Positions 41,823 to 50,654 of a stretch of 64,000 nucleotides of DNA are shown piece by piece. Under the pieces are notes generated by a model. The model did not search any database. It was not told where the DNA came from and worked only from the letters and a program-made list of their open reading frames with translations. Within the stretch, counting starts at the first letter, position 1. Every line of letters starts with the position of its first letter. The stretch spans positions 37,063-101,062 of the forward strand of contig CAMDJW010000010.1 of NCBI GenBank assembly GCA_945901025.1, given 5' to 3'. Position numbers and translations under genes: made by a program. Source of the stretch: Spirosoma fluviale. Its GTDB lineage: Bacteria > Bacteroidota > Bacteroidia > Cytophagales > Spirosomataceae.

Positions 41823-42923
41823 CTATTGCAGCACACCTTTTAGTTTTTCTGCTTGTGTTTTTATTTCATAATTTTTCAGCATGTGTTTTCTGGCAGATTC
41901 CCCCATTTTAATTCGGAGTGTTGGGTCGTTTGCTAATGAAATTAATGCCTCGCCCATCGCCTTGAAATCACTTTCTTGAACCAGTATTCCGGTCTCCCCT
42001 TGAATGACTGCTTCCGGAATCCCGGCATGCAAGGTGGAAACAATCGGTAATCCACAGGCACTCGCTTCTAAAATCGAATTAGGGGTTCCTTCGGAATCTC
42101 CGCTGGGTGTTTTGATGGAATGTTGAATAAAAATATCAGCTTCCTGTAATTTTTCTAAAATCAAATCGGGTTTTTGTTGGCCCATAAACACTACATTTTT
42201 TCCCAAGCCATTTTCCTCCACATATTTTTTTGCCTCTTCCCATAATTCCCCATCCCCGATCATGGTAAATTGGGCATTTGGGATTTTTTCAAGCAAAATC
42301 TGAAAAGCTTTAATGCTCATCATGGGAGCTTTCTTCGCTGTAAAACGACCTACAGAAATTAATTGGATGGATTGTCTTGGCATTTGGGTCCCAGATTTAA
42401 ATTTCTCTGTATCGACTCCATAAGGTAAAACATGGAGGTTTTCCAATGGGCCGCATATTCCTTCGATATCCATTTTCATGACATGGGAAACGACAATGAC
42501 GGCTTTAGCAAGAGGTAAAACTTTACGATATTCCTCACCATAGCGAGAAATTGTTTTCTTTTCGCTGGCATCAAAGCCGTGAAAATGTACCGCAAAAGGA
42601 ATATTTAATGATTGGCAAGCGGTAAAAACATGCATTCCGAGCGGCCCGTAATTAGCCAGAAGACAATCGGTTTCTGTTTTCTTTAAATATTTTTTTAAAA
42701 AATACGTATAAATTTTCTGGTAAAATGCGGGAAATAAATTCCGAAGACTTCCTCTAAAAATTAATAGGTTTAGCGGAAAGGGATATATGGAACCGCCTGC
42801 ATGGATATTGGAAGGTTGCCAACCCTCATACAAGACGGCATGCGGAGTTAATTGCCTGATTTGTTGGTCTATAAAAGTTTCCGAATAGGAAAAGAAATTC
42901 GACCGGGCGATTAAGAGTTTCAT
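41823..42923 (-). CDS. GT4-family glycosyltransferase
   Basis: This 366-residue GT-B enzyme begins 'KLLIARSNFFSYSETFIDQQ' (about 2-21), a GT4 N-terminus with the 'SETFI' motif. The hydrophobic 'VHFHGFDASEK' acceptor loop follows, and the donor site holds 'LISVGRFTAKKAPMMSIKAF' and 'FIQHSIKTPSGDSEGTPNSILEASACGLP', where the EGTPNSILEA block is the EX7E signature. The start codon directly follows the methyltransferase stop. A 62-base gap separates it from the flippase. Confidence 0.93.
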   Translation of the reverse strand: MKLLIARSNFFSYSETFIDQQIRQLTPHAVLYEGWQPSNIHAGGSIYPFPLNLLIFRGSLRNLFPAFYQKIYTYFLKKYLKKTETDCLLANYGPLGMHVFTACQSLNIPFAVHFHGFDASEKKTISRYGEEYRKVLPLAKAVIVVSHVMKMDIEGICGPLENLHVLPYGVDTEKFKSGTQMPRQSIQLISVGRFTAKKAPMMSIKAFQILLEKIPNAQFTMIGDGELWEEAKKYVEENGLGKNVVFMGQQKPDLILEKLQEADIFIQHSIKTPSGDSEGTPNSILEASACGLPIVSTLHAGIPEAVIQGETGILVQESDFKAMGEALISLANDPTLRIKMGESARKHMLKNYEIKTQAEKLKGVLQ

Positions 42924-43622
42924 TTATTTTTTAGCGACTAAAATAAACGTACAGGCATCTTGATTCCGCGAACTTGACAAAATGATTTTGTCAAAAAAGA
43001 TGATCAAAGGTTGCATAATCATGGCCCAAATAAATCGTAAGGGCTGCGGTATTTTAAACAAAATACCATCCTGAAATAGTTGAAGACCCATGGCAGATCG
43101 GCCTAAAATTCCTTCAAAATAAACCACTTCAAACCCTGCTTCTTTTACAATTTTTTGTAGTCCTGTGGAGGTCCATCGCCAATAGTCCGTAGGGTCTGGA
43201 TGGAACATCCAATAACCATGTGTAGACAAAATTAATTTCCCGCCTTTTTGTAAAATCCGATGGGCTTCTTTCAGGTATTCGCTAGGGTTTTCCACATGCT
43301 CTAACACTTGGGTCGAAAGTACAAAACCAACACTCTCATCTGGCATATCTATTTTTCCTTCTGGATTAATGGTGACGTCGGCTTTGGTATTCAAGGCAAG
43401 ATCCAGGCCGATATATTGCTCCACAAAGGGATCGAATAATGGCTGGTATGGTTTATTTCCACAGCCATAATCGGCTAATAATTGGTGCGGGGAATTCTTC
43501 ACAAACAACGAAATAACTTTTTCTAATTGGCGCCTCAGCTCTCTCAAATAATAAAATCTAGCCGCCATTCTCCCCCAAATTTTAGGATATAACCGTTCGA
43601 TACCAGCTTCTCTGCTTTCCAT
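42924..43622 (-). CDS. Class I SAM-dependent methyltransferase
   Basis: This protein is 232 residues long from the ATG at 43622. A longer frame to 43661 would overlap the TPR-like gene by 29 bases and is less likely. It has motif I 'LLADYGCGNKPYQPLFDPFV' (about 47-66) and 'FVLSTQVLEHVENPSEYLKEAHRILQKGGKLILSTHGYWMFHPDPTDYWRW' (read in parts), a form often seen in surface-glycan clusters. A hydrophobic stretch near the C-terminus ('FIWAMIMQPLIIFF') suggests membrane association. It probably methylates a sugar hydroxyl or acid. Confidence 0.88.
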   Translation of the reverse strand: MESREAGIERLYPKIWGRMAARFYYLRELRRQLEKVISLFVKNSPHQLLADYGCGNKPYQPLFDPFVEQYIGLDLALNTKADVTINPEGKIDMPDESVGFVLSTQVLEHVENPSEYLKEAHRILQKGGKLILSTHGYWMFHPDPTDYWRWTSTGLQKIVKEAGFEVVYFEGILGRSAMGLQLFQDGILFKIPQPLRFIWAMIMQPLIIFFDKIILSSSRNQDACTFILVAKK

Positions 43623-43632
43623 AATATTACCT

Positions 43633-44742
43633 TTATTGGCCGGTAATCCGGCTATATTCAATCAGTGAATTTTTATACTCTATATATTCCTTAGCCATGG
43701 AGGTGTACTTTCTTGCCTTAGCCGTCTGATTATTTTTTTGAGCAATCCTAATTAACCCCAAATAAGCCAAGCCTCTAATATCTTTGGTAAATCGTTCTTC
43801 CCAAGGATAGGCTAATGCTTTGGTGTAAAAGGATTCAGCAGCTACTAAGTTACGATTTTCAAATTCTTCCCGCATTCCTCTAAACGTTAAGGCACAACCT
43901 AAATAATAAGGAGACTTTGTTTTTTCTAATTTTTCGATGAATTGATTTGCTCCTTCGTAATTACCTGTCAGTGATAATAATTCAGCTCTTTGCAAGGAAT
44001 ACCAATGATTGGTTGGGTATTTTTTTGTCAATTCTAAATTAAAAGGAAGTCCTTTGGCCGGTGTTCCTTCATACTTGTTGTAAATATATCCAATGTAAAA
44101 GAGGGACTCATTTTTAACAAACACTGTTTTTTTAATGCCAGCTTCTAATTGCGCTAAGCCCAATTTTTTGTTTCCATCCGCAAAGAAGAACATAAAAGGT
44201 TTTAAGATGGGATGAATTTCAGGATAGCAAATTCGGTAATAATTGTAAACTCCGGAAGAATATAGAAATTCGGGTTGCTTGTCTGAATTTAAGAGGCCAA
44301 TTTTCATGTAATGATATGATTTTTTAGCGTAGTTGACCGCTTTGATAAAATTCTGATTATCTGCTTCATACGCTGCTAAAAATCCTAAAGAGGAGGTACA
44401 AAAAAAGGCAGATTCTAAATCATTATTATTTTTTAGAGGCATCGCTTCCCCTAAAATAAATGCTTTTTCAAGGTTTTCGACGTAGGTTTTACCTTGATTG
44501 ACATGGTCTTTTATCGGAAAATATTGTTGCTGAATCAGCATGGCGGTCAACAAATATCCGGCGGGGTGTTTCGGGTATTTTGATTTAAACGTGGCAAATG
44601 CGGCATTGGATTCTTTAAAATCGTTGGCATAAAGGTGGTCTAGTCCTGTTAAAATTAATTGTTTGGCATAGGCATCTTGAAGAATTTGTGCCCAGCATTG
44701 TGAGGAACAGAATAATAATAACAGGAAAATGATTTTACGCAT
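43633..44742 (-). CDS. Exported TPR-like helical-repeat protein
   Basis: This 369-residue precursor has a signal peptide (about 1-19, ending CWAQ). The rest is alpha-helical with TPR-like repeats: 'GLDHLYANDFKESNAAFATFKSKYPKHPAGYLLTAM' near the N-terminus, 'QLEAGIKKTVFVKNESLFYIGYIYNK', 'YSLQRAELLSLTGNYEGANQFIEKL' and 'AYLGLIRIAQKNNQTAKARKYTSMA'. It probably scaffolds proteins in the periplasm. It is the first gene of the minus-strand glycan unit (10 bases before the methyltransferase), so it may assist glycan export or be there by chance. A TACTTTTG box (44762-44769, minus strand) is a possible -7 element. Confidence 0.75.
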   Translation of the reverse strand: MRKIIFLLLLFCSSQCWAQILQDAYAKQLILTGLDHLYANDFKESNAAFATFKSKYPKHPAGYLLTAMLIQQQYFPIKDHVNQGKTYVENLEKAFILGEAMPLKNNNDLESAFFCTSSLGFLAAYEADNQNFIKAVNYAKKSYHYMKIGLLNSDKQPEFLYSSGVYNYYRICYPEIHPILKPFMFFFADGNKKLGLAQLEAGIKKTVFVKNESLFYIGYIYNKYEGTPAKGLPFNLELTKKYPTNHWYSLQRAELLSLTGNYEGANQFIEKLEKTKSPYYLGCALTFRGMREEFENRNLVAAESFYTKALAYPWEERFTKDIRGLAYLGLIRIAQKNNQTAKARKYTSMAKEYIEYKNSLIEYSRITGQ

Positions 44743-44801
44743 AACTCATAAAATTGAATTGCAAAAGTAAGGAAGCACTGTGGTTTTTAGGCCTAATTTT
44801 T

Positions 44802-44809
44802 TACATTTG
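44802..44809 (+). promoter_or_regulatory. -7 promoter element for the M16 protease gene
   Basis: TACATTTG matches TAnnTTTG and lies 28 bases before the ATG at 44838. The -33 position holds only a weak TGTG. It supports choosing that ATG over an upstream TTG at 44754. Confidence 0.45.
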
Positions 44810-44837
44810 TTTAATTCTTTTTTTTGATTCGACCTTC

Positions 44838-46073
44838 ATGATTTCATATCAACAATTTACCCTTTCAAATGGACTTCAAGTCATTGTTCATGAAGACCAC
44901 ACATCGACCCTCGCCGTGATGGATGTCATTTACGATGTGGGTTCGCGCGATGAAGATCCTAATCGTACAGGATTTGCGCATCTTTTCGAGCATCTGATGT
45001 TTGGGGGAAGTGCCAATATTCCTAATTACGATAGTCCTTTGCAGCAGGTGGGCGGTGAAAATAACGCCTTTACTACTCCTGATTTAACCAATTATTACAT
45101 ATCGGTTCCTTATCAAAATCTTGAAACAGCCTTTTGGCTGGAATCTGACCGCATGTTGCAATTGGCCTTCAATCCTCAATCCCTGGAAGTCCAACGAAAA
45201 GTCGTCATCGAAGAATTTAAGCAACGCTATCTAAACCAACCCTATGGCGATGTTTGGTTGAAATTCCGACCCTTAATTTATACCCAACATCCATACCGTT
45301 GGCCCACGATTGGTGCCGGAATTCAGCACATTGAGGAGGCCGTTTTAGAAGATGTTAAGGCATTTTTTGCTACATATTATGTTCCGGCAAATGCGATTTT
45401 GGTGTTAGCGGGCCGAGTAACATTTGCCCAGGCAAAGGCCTTAGCTGAAAAGTGGTTTGGCCCTATTCCGGGTGGGAATAAGCCTGTACGCCAATTGCCA
45501 AAGGAGCCTCTTCAAACAGAAGATCGCCGAATGGAAATTGTGGAAAAGGTTCCGTCCAATCGAATTTATAAGGCATATCCAGTGCCAGGACGGTATGATG
45601 AGGGATTTTATGCCATTGATTTGATGTCAGATTTAATGGGTCGAAACGAGACCTCTTTTTTATATTTAGCCTTGGTTCAAAATAAACGAATTTTTGATTC
45701 AATCTCTGTATCTCAAACGGGATCTTTAGACCCTGGATTACTGATCATTTCTGGCCAAGTTTGTGATGGAGTTGATTTGGAATTGGCGGAAAAGGAACTA
45801 GACCAAGCCATCCATGAGTTTGTGGATTGCTCATTTCAAACCATAGACTTGGAACGTGTTAAAAACCAGGCAGAGGCGAGTTTGATTTTTGGGGAAGTTG
45901 AAGTGCTGAATCGCGCCATGAATTTAGCTATGGCCGCGAATGCAGGCGATGTTAATTTGGTTAATTTAGAATCTGAAAATTTGGCGAAAGTTACCTTAAG
46001 CGAGGTGAATTATTGGGCTACAAAAATATTTAAAGAGGGGAAATCTAATACATTGATATATAAAAAGGCATAA
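44838..46073 (+). CDS. M16-family zinc metalloprotease
   Basis: This protein is 411 residues long from the ATG at 44838. The open frame runs back to 44754, but the extra residues would cross the promoter and are not a good signal. The inverted zinc motif is HLFEH (about 48-52) with the distal Glu in 'VVIEEFKQRYLNQPYG'. The partner helix and 'RDGRYDEGFYAIDLMSDLMG'-like region ('PGRYDEGFYAIDLMSDLMG') follow. This is a pitrilysin/mitochondrial-processing-peptidase-like single-chain N-terminal half; the second half, often a separate inactive partner gene, is not next to it. ispF follows after one base. Confidence 0.9.
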   Translation: MISYQQFTLSNGLQVIVHEDHTSTLAVMDVIYDVGSRDEDPNRTGFAHLFEHLMFGGSANIPNYDSPLQQVGGENNAFTTPDLTNYYISVPYQNLETAFWLESDRMLQLAFNPQSLEVQRKVVIEEFKQRYLNQPYGDVWLKFRPLIYTQHPYRWPTIGAGIQHIEEAVLEDVKAFFATYYVPANAILVLAGRVTFAQAKALAEKWFGPIPGGNKPVRQLPKEPLQTEDRRMEIVEKVPSNRIYKAYPVPGRYDEGFYAIDLMSDLMGRNETSFLYLALVQNKRIFDSISVSQTGSLDPGLLIISGQVCDGVDLELAEKELDQAIHEFVDCSFQTIDLERVKNQAEASLIFGEVEVLNRAMNLAMAANAGDVNLVNLESENLAKVTLSEVNYWATKIFKEGKSNTLIYKKA

Positions 46074-46074
46074 T

Positions 46075-46554
46075 ATGAAAATTCGGGTAGGTCAAGGATA
46101 TGATGTTCATCAATGGGTGGCTGGAAGGCCATGCATGTTGGGAGGTATTTTAATTCCTTCAGATAAAGGACCTCTTGGCCATTCAGATGCAGATATCGTC
46201 TGTCATGTATTGTGTGATGCTTTGTTAGGTGCTGCCAATATGCGGAATATTGGCTTTCATTTTTCGGATAAAGATCCTGTTTGGAAGGGCGTCGCCTCTA
46301 CGATTTTATTGCAAAAAGTCATGGAGATGATTCGAGAAGCGGGATGGGAATTGGGAAACGCGGATGTGACAGTAATCCTGGATCAGCCCAAATTAAACGC
46401 ACATATTCCAGCTATGAAGAAGAATTTGGCCCTAGTGATGGGTATTGAAGAGGACCAAATTTCGATTAAAGCTACGACTTCTGAGGGGATGGGCTTTGTG
46501 GGAAGAGGGGAAGGAATATCCGCGATGGCTGTTGCATTAATTCAAAAAGATTAA
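46075..46554 (+). CDS. ispF: 2-C-methyl-D-erythritol 2,4-cyclodiphosphate synthase
   Basis: This 159-residue protein has 'VGQGYDVHQW' (Asp10 and His12 zinc ligands), 'LGHSDADIVCHVLCDALLGA' (about 35-54, third His ligand), 'NIGFHFSDKDP' and 'KATTSEGMGFVGRGEG' (about 134-149). It cyclises CDP-ME-2-phosphate to MEcPP in the methylerythritol pathway, which makes isoprenoids such as the undecaprenyl carrier used by the glycan genes. It begins one base after the M16 stop and directly precedes the RelA/SpoT gene. Confidence 0.96.
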   Translation: MKIRVGQGYDVHQWVAGRPCMLGGILIPSDKGPLGHSDADIVCHVLCDALLGAANMRNIGFHFSDKDPVWKGVASTILLQKVMEMIREAGWELGNADVTVILDQPKLNAHIPAMKKNLALVMGIEEDQISIKATTSEGMGFVGRGEGISAMAVALIQKD

Positions 46555-48816
46555 ATGAAAAACGTTGTCATCGACATAGAAAAAGAACGCTTAGAGATAC
46601 TCAAAAGGTACCGTATATTACTGCGTACGGCTAAGCCTTTTTTGAAAGATGACGATGCCAAGCAAATAAAAAAAGCTTTTTTACTCTCTGCTGAAGCGCA
46701 TAAAGATATGCGCAGAAAGTCTGGAGAACCTTATATATACCATCCGCTGGCGGTGGCGCAAATTTGTGTGGAGGAGATTGGACTCGGGACCACTTCGATT
46801 ATTTCGGCTTTAATGCATGATGTGGTTGAGGACACCAATACAACATTAAAGGAAATAGATAAAGACTTTGGCCCTAAGATTACGTCGATCATCGACGGTC
46901 TGACTAAGATTGCGGGGACTTTTGAGTACGGGACATCCCAACAAGCCGAGAATTTCAGGAAGATGTTATTGACGCTTTCAGATGACATCCGGGTGATCTT
47001 GATCAAGTTAGCGGATCGCTTACATAACATGCGTACATTGGGGAGTATGGCGAAGGAAAAGCAATTGAAGATTGCTTCGGAAACCATTTATTTATATGCG
47101 CCTTTGGCGCACAGATTAGGTTTAAATGCGATTAAAACGGAATTAGAGGATTTAGGATTAAAGTATACAGAGCCGGAAGCCTATAAGGAGATTGCTCATA
47201 AATTGTCAGAAAATAAGCGAAGCAGAGAAAGTTTTGTGGAGCATTTTATTAGGCCCATCAAAAAATCGTTGGATGAACGTGAGAAGAATTATACCATTAT
47301 TGGCCGACCAAAATCTATTTATTCCATTTACAATAAATTGAAAAAGGGAAATGTTTCCTTTGATAAAATATATGATTTATTTGCGGTCCGAGTGGTATTA
47401 GATGTTCCATTGGAGCGTGAGAAGTCTGATTGTTGGGAAGTGTATAGTATTGTAACGGATCATTATAGGCCTAACCCTAGCCGATTAAAAGACTGGGTTT
47501 CCACACCCAAATCGAATGGTTACGAGTCTTTGCACACCACCGTGATGAGTATGCCCTTTGGCAATGATAAGGAGGGGCGCTGGGTAGAAGTTCAAATCCG
47601 GACGAATCGGATGGATGAAATTGCCGAAAAAGGTGTTGCAGCGCATTTCAAATATAAGGGAACTGATACCAGGACTAGTCAGGCTTTTGAATCTTGGTTG
47701 TCGCAAGTGAGAGAAGCATTGGAATCAAATGATAAATCCAAATCTGCCGTCGAGTTAGTGGATGACATAAAAAACTCACTTTACCATGAGGAAGTATTTG
47801 TATTTACACCCAAAGGGAAATTAATCGTTTTACAATCCGGTTCTACGGCTTTAGATTTTGCCTTTGAGATACATTCAGAAGTGGGGGCTCGGTGTATTGG
47901 GGCTAAAGTAGGTGGGAAATTAGTACCCTTGTCTCATAAATTGGCGAATGGGGATCAGATAGAAATATTGACTTCATCTAAGCAAAAACCTTCTGAGGAC
48001 TGGCTTAGAATTGTCTACACGACCAAGGCAAAAGCGCGGATTAAAGAATTTATCAAAGAGGAAAACAAGTCCCATTTGATTAAAGGGCGTGATTTGATTG
48101 AGCTCCGACTGAAGCATTTGGGTTATCCAGTTTTGACATTAGAAATAACGAATCAATTGCGTGCTTACTTTAATGCGAAGGATGCAAACGATCTTTTTTA
48201 TCGCTTTGGGAAAGCATATATTCCCATTGACCAATTGAAGCATTGGAAGTCCGATAAGGAGTCGCATGAGCGAAAACAGGCAGAAAAAGCAATTCAATCT
48301 CCCATTGTAGACAGTAAGTCTTTCCGAAAGGAAATGCAACAATACAATAAGGATCGTAAGGAGTCTGATATTTTGTTGATCGGCGAGGATATGGATAAGG
48401 TGGATTATACCTTAGCCAAATGTTGTAATCCAATTTCTGGAGATGAAGTATTTGGTTTTGTCACCATTAACGAAGGAATAAAAATTCATCGCACGGGATG
48501 TCCAAATTCCACTGAGTTATTGTCGCGACACGGCGATCGAGTGATTAAAGCCCAATGGACGAGTCAGATAGCTATGTCATTTATTGTTGAGCTGGTGATT
48601 CGAGGAATCGACCGGGTTGGATTGGTCAAGGACGTGACTCGGGTCATTTCGGATGAGTTACAAGTAAATATTACGGCCTTGTCGATTGGGGTGAAAGAGG
48701 GATTATTTGAAGGGAAGATTTCTTTAATGATACAAGACACAAATCATTTGGAATCCCTGGTAGCCGAGTTAGAACAAGTCACTGGAGTAATCGAGGTGGC
48801 TAGAGAGGAAATTTAG
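46555..48816 (+). CDS. RelA/SpoT-family (p)ppGpp synthetase/hydrolase
   Basis: This 753-residue protein has the full long-RSH layout: an HD hydrolase domain ('ALMHDVVEDTNTTL', about 83-96), a synthetase domain ('GRPKSIYSIYNKLKKGN', 'YESLHTTVMS'), a TGS domain ('VFVFTPKGKLIVLQSGSTALDFAF', about 415-440 in parts), a helical/zinc-finger-like region ('LAKCCNPISGDEVFGFVT') and a C-terminal ACT domain (about 680-753). Both the HD motif and the synthetase Arg/Lys/Glu motifs look intact, so it is likely bifunctional and the main stringent-response enzyme. It starts immediately after ispF, implying co-expression. Confidence 0.95.
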   Translation: MKNVVIDIEKERLEILKRYRILLRTAKPFLKDDDAKQIKKAFLLSAEAHKDMRRKSGEPYIYHPLAVAQICVEEIGLGTTSIISALMHDVVEDTNTTLKEIDKDFGPKITSIIDGLTKIAGTFEYGTSQQAENFRKMLLTLSDDIRVILIKLADRLHNMRTLGSMAKEKQLKIASETIYLYAPLAHRLGLNAIKTELEDLGLKYTEPEAYKEIAHKLSENKRSRESFVEHFIRPIKKSLDEREKNYTIIGRPKSIYSIYNKLKKGNVSFDKIYDLFAVRVVLDVPLEREKSDCWEVYSIVTDHYRPNPSRLKDWVSTPKSNGYESLHTTVMSMPFGNDKEGRWVEVQIRTNRMDEIAEKGVAAHFKYKGTDTRTSQAFESWLSQVREALESNDKSKSAVELVDDIKNSLYHEEVFVFTPKGKLIVLQSGSTALDFAFEIHSEVGARCIGAKVGGKLVPLSHKLANGDQIEILTSSKQKPSEDWLRIVYTTKAKARIKEFIKEENKSHLIKGRDLIELRLKHLGYPVLTLEITNQLRAYFNAKDANDLFYRFGKAYIPIDQLKHWKSDKESHERKQAEKAIQSPIVDSKSFRKEMQQYNKDRKESDILLIGEDMDKVDYTLAKCCNPISGDEVFGFVTINEGIKIHRTGCPNSTELLSRHGDRVIKAQWTSQIAMSFIVELVIRGIDRVGLVKDVTRVISDELQVNITALSIGVKEGLFEGKISLMIQDTNHLESLVAELEQVTGVIEVAREEI

Positions 48817-48863
48817 TATTTTTCATAATTTATAGCTTATTTTACGTCGTTTTTTTTCTTTAA

Positions 48864-49349
48864 ATGTCTGCAGAAATAGAGAAGTTCGTTTCAGTAAAAA
48901 AGATTTTCACAGCCTACTTGGAAAACAAGGGATTGCGGAAGACGCCGGAGCGTTTTGCTATTTTAGAGGAGATTTATTTGCGAGATGATCACTTTGATGT
49001 GGAAGAGTTATACATCTCGATGAAAAATAAAAAGTACCAAGTTTCTAGGGCAACGGTTTATAATACATTGGATGTGTTGGTGGAATGTGACTTGGTGGTC
49101 AAGCATCAGTTTGGCAGAAATCAAGCTCAATTTGAGAAGTCGTATGGTCGTCGCCAGCATGATCATTTAATCTGTACGGATTGCCACAAAGTCACCGAGT
49201 TTTGTGATCCACGTGTTCAAACTATTCAGAGTTTAGTGGGAGAGATGCTTCAGTTTAATGTCATGCACCATTCATTAATATTTTATGGGTCATGTACCAA
49301 AAAGAATTGCGAACACAGAGATGCTTATCGCGCTCAAAATCAAGAATAA
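48864..49349 (+). CDS. Fur-family metalloregulator
   Basis: This 161-residue protein has an N-terminal winged helix ('[32 protein letters not shown]' in parts, about 25-56) with the recognition part '[19 protein letters not shown]'. The C-terminal metal-binding dimerisation domain has '[15 protein letters not shown]' (His/Cys sites, about 98-112) and a second CxxC-like '[10 protein letters not shown]'. It should repress iron-, zinc- or peroxide-response genes; the subtype (Fur, Zur or PerR) cannot be settled. It lies 47 bases after the RelA/SpoT gene and 21 before purA, with no obvious Fur box nearby. Confidence 0.94.
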   Translation: MSAEIEKFVSVKKIFTAYLENKGLRKTPERFAILEEIYLRDDHFDVEELYISMKNKKYQVSRATVYNTLDVLVECDLVVKHQFGRNQAQFEKSYGRRQHDHLICTDCHKVTEFCDPRVQTIQSLVGEMLQFNVMHHSLIFYGSCTKKNCEHRDAYRAQNQE

Positions 49350-49370
49350 TTTACGTTTTAAAAATTTATT

Positions 49371-50651
49371 ATGGCAGTTGATGTATTATTAGGATTACAG
49401 TGGGGAGACGAGGGAAAAGGAAAAATCGTGGATGTTTTAGCTCCTCGTTATCAGGTAGTTGCTCGTTTTCAAGGGGGTCCTAATGCGGGACATACGCTTG
49501 AATTTGACGGATTTAAGCATGTATTGCATCAAATACCATCTGGAATTTTTCGCCAAGAAGTTCAAAATATTATTGGGAATGGAGTGGTTTTAGATCCCAT
49601 TATTTTCAAAAAAGAGATTGATGGATTGGCTCATTTCAATTTAGATTTACGTAAGAGTTTAGAAATTTCAAAAAAGGCTTCCATCATTTTACCCACGCAT
49701 CGACTGCTAGATGCGGCCTATGAAAAAGCGAAAGGGGATGCTAAGATTGGCTCTACTTTAAAGGGGATTGGGCCAACGTACACCGACAAAATCTCAAGAC
49801 AAGGTTTGCGTGTGGGGGATATGATTTCACCTAATTTTATCGAAAAATATACCGCTTTAGTGGATCGTCACAAGGCTATTTTAGATGTCTATAAGTTTGA
49901 ATATGATTTAGCGGAGGCTGAAAAAGAATTTTTTGCAGCGGTTGAATTCATGAAAGAATTTCAGTTGGTCGACAGTGAGTATGTTGTTAATCACGCATTG
50001 AATGCTGGGAAGACGATTTTAGCTGAAGGCGCTCAAGGTTCTTTATTGGATGTTGACTTTGGTTCTTATCCATTTGTTACTTCTTCAAATACGATTACTG
50101 CAGGTGCTTGTACCGGCTTAGGGGTGGCGCCTAAAAATATTGGAGAGGTTTTTGGAATATTTAAGGCATATGCTACTCGGGTGGGTTCAGGACCTTTCCC
50201 AACAGAATTAGAAGATGAGGTAGGAGAGCGTATGCGTCAGGAGGGAAGAGAGTTTGGTTCTACGACGGGCCGACCTCGCCGTTGTGGCTGGATTGATCTA
50301 CCCGCTTTAAAATATGCGATGATGATTAATGGGGTGACCCAATTAATTATGATGAAAGCGGATGTGTTAAACATTTTTGAAGAAATTTTGGTGTGTACGG
50401 GCTATGAAATGCCGGATGGATCGCTAACGGATCAAATCCCATTTGAAATTACTGACATTAAGGTGAAGCCAGTGTATGCAAGTCTAAAGGGCTGGCACTG
50501 TTCATTGGAAGGAATGAGAAATTTCGACCAATTGCCTACCGAATTAACTGCCTATATCGCATTCTTAGAGTCTCACTTGAATTTGCCGATCAATTTTATT
50601 TCGACTGGACCGGATCGTGAGGCATGTGTTTTACGTGGTTCTTTAGCTTAA
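49371..50651 (+). CDS. purA: Adenylosuccinate synthetase
   Basis: This 426-residue protein begins 'VDVLLGLQWGDEGKGKIVDVL' (about 3-23), the P-loop-like GDEGKGK with the catalytic Asp and Lys. Also seen are 'GGPNAGHT' (about 36-43), 'STLKGIGPTYTDK' (about 129-141), 'EGAQGSLLDVDFGSYPFVTSS' and 'GRPRRCGWIDLP'. It condenses IMP with aspartate using GTP, the first committed step to AMP. Together with guaB in this window, both branches of IMP use are represented, at separate loci. The gene precedes an unrecognised gene by 3 bases. Confidence 0.97.
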   Translation: MAVDVLLGLQWGDEGKGKIVDVLAPRYQVVARFQGGPNAGHTLEFDGFKHVLHQIPSGIFRQEVQNIIGNGVVLDPIIFKKEIDGLAHFNLDLRKSLEISKKASIILPTHRLLDAAYEKAKGDAKIGSTLKGIGPTYTDKISRQGLRVGDMISPNFIEKYTALVDRHKAILDVYKFEYDLAEAEKEFFAAVEFMKEFQLVDSEYVVNHALNAGKTILAEGAQGSLLDVDFGSYPFVTSSNTITAGACTGLGVAPKNIGEVFGIFKAYATRVGSGPFPTELEDEVGERMRQEGREFGSTTGRPRRCGWIDLPALKYAMMINGVTQLIMMKADVLNIFEEILVCTGYEMPDGSLTDQIPFEITDIKVKPVYASLKGWHCSLEGMRNFDQLPTELTAYIAFLESHLNLPINFISTGPDREACVLRGSLA

Positions 50652-50654
50652 AAA

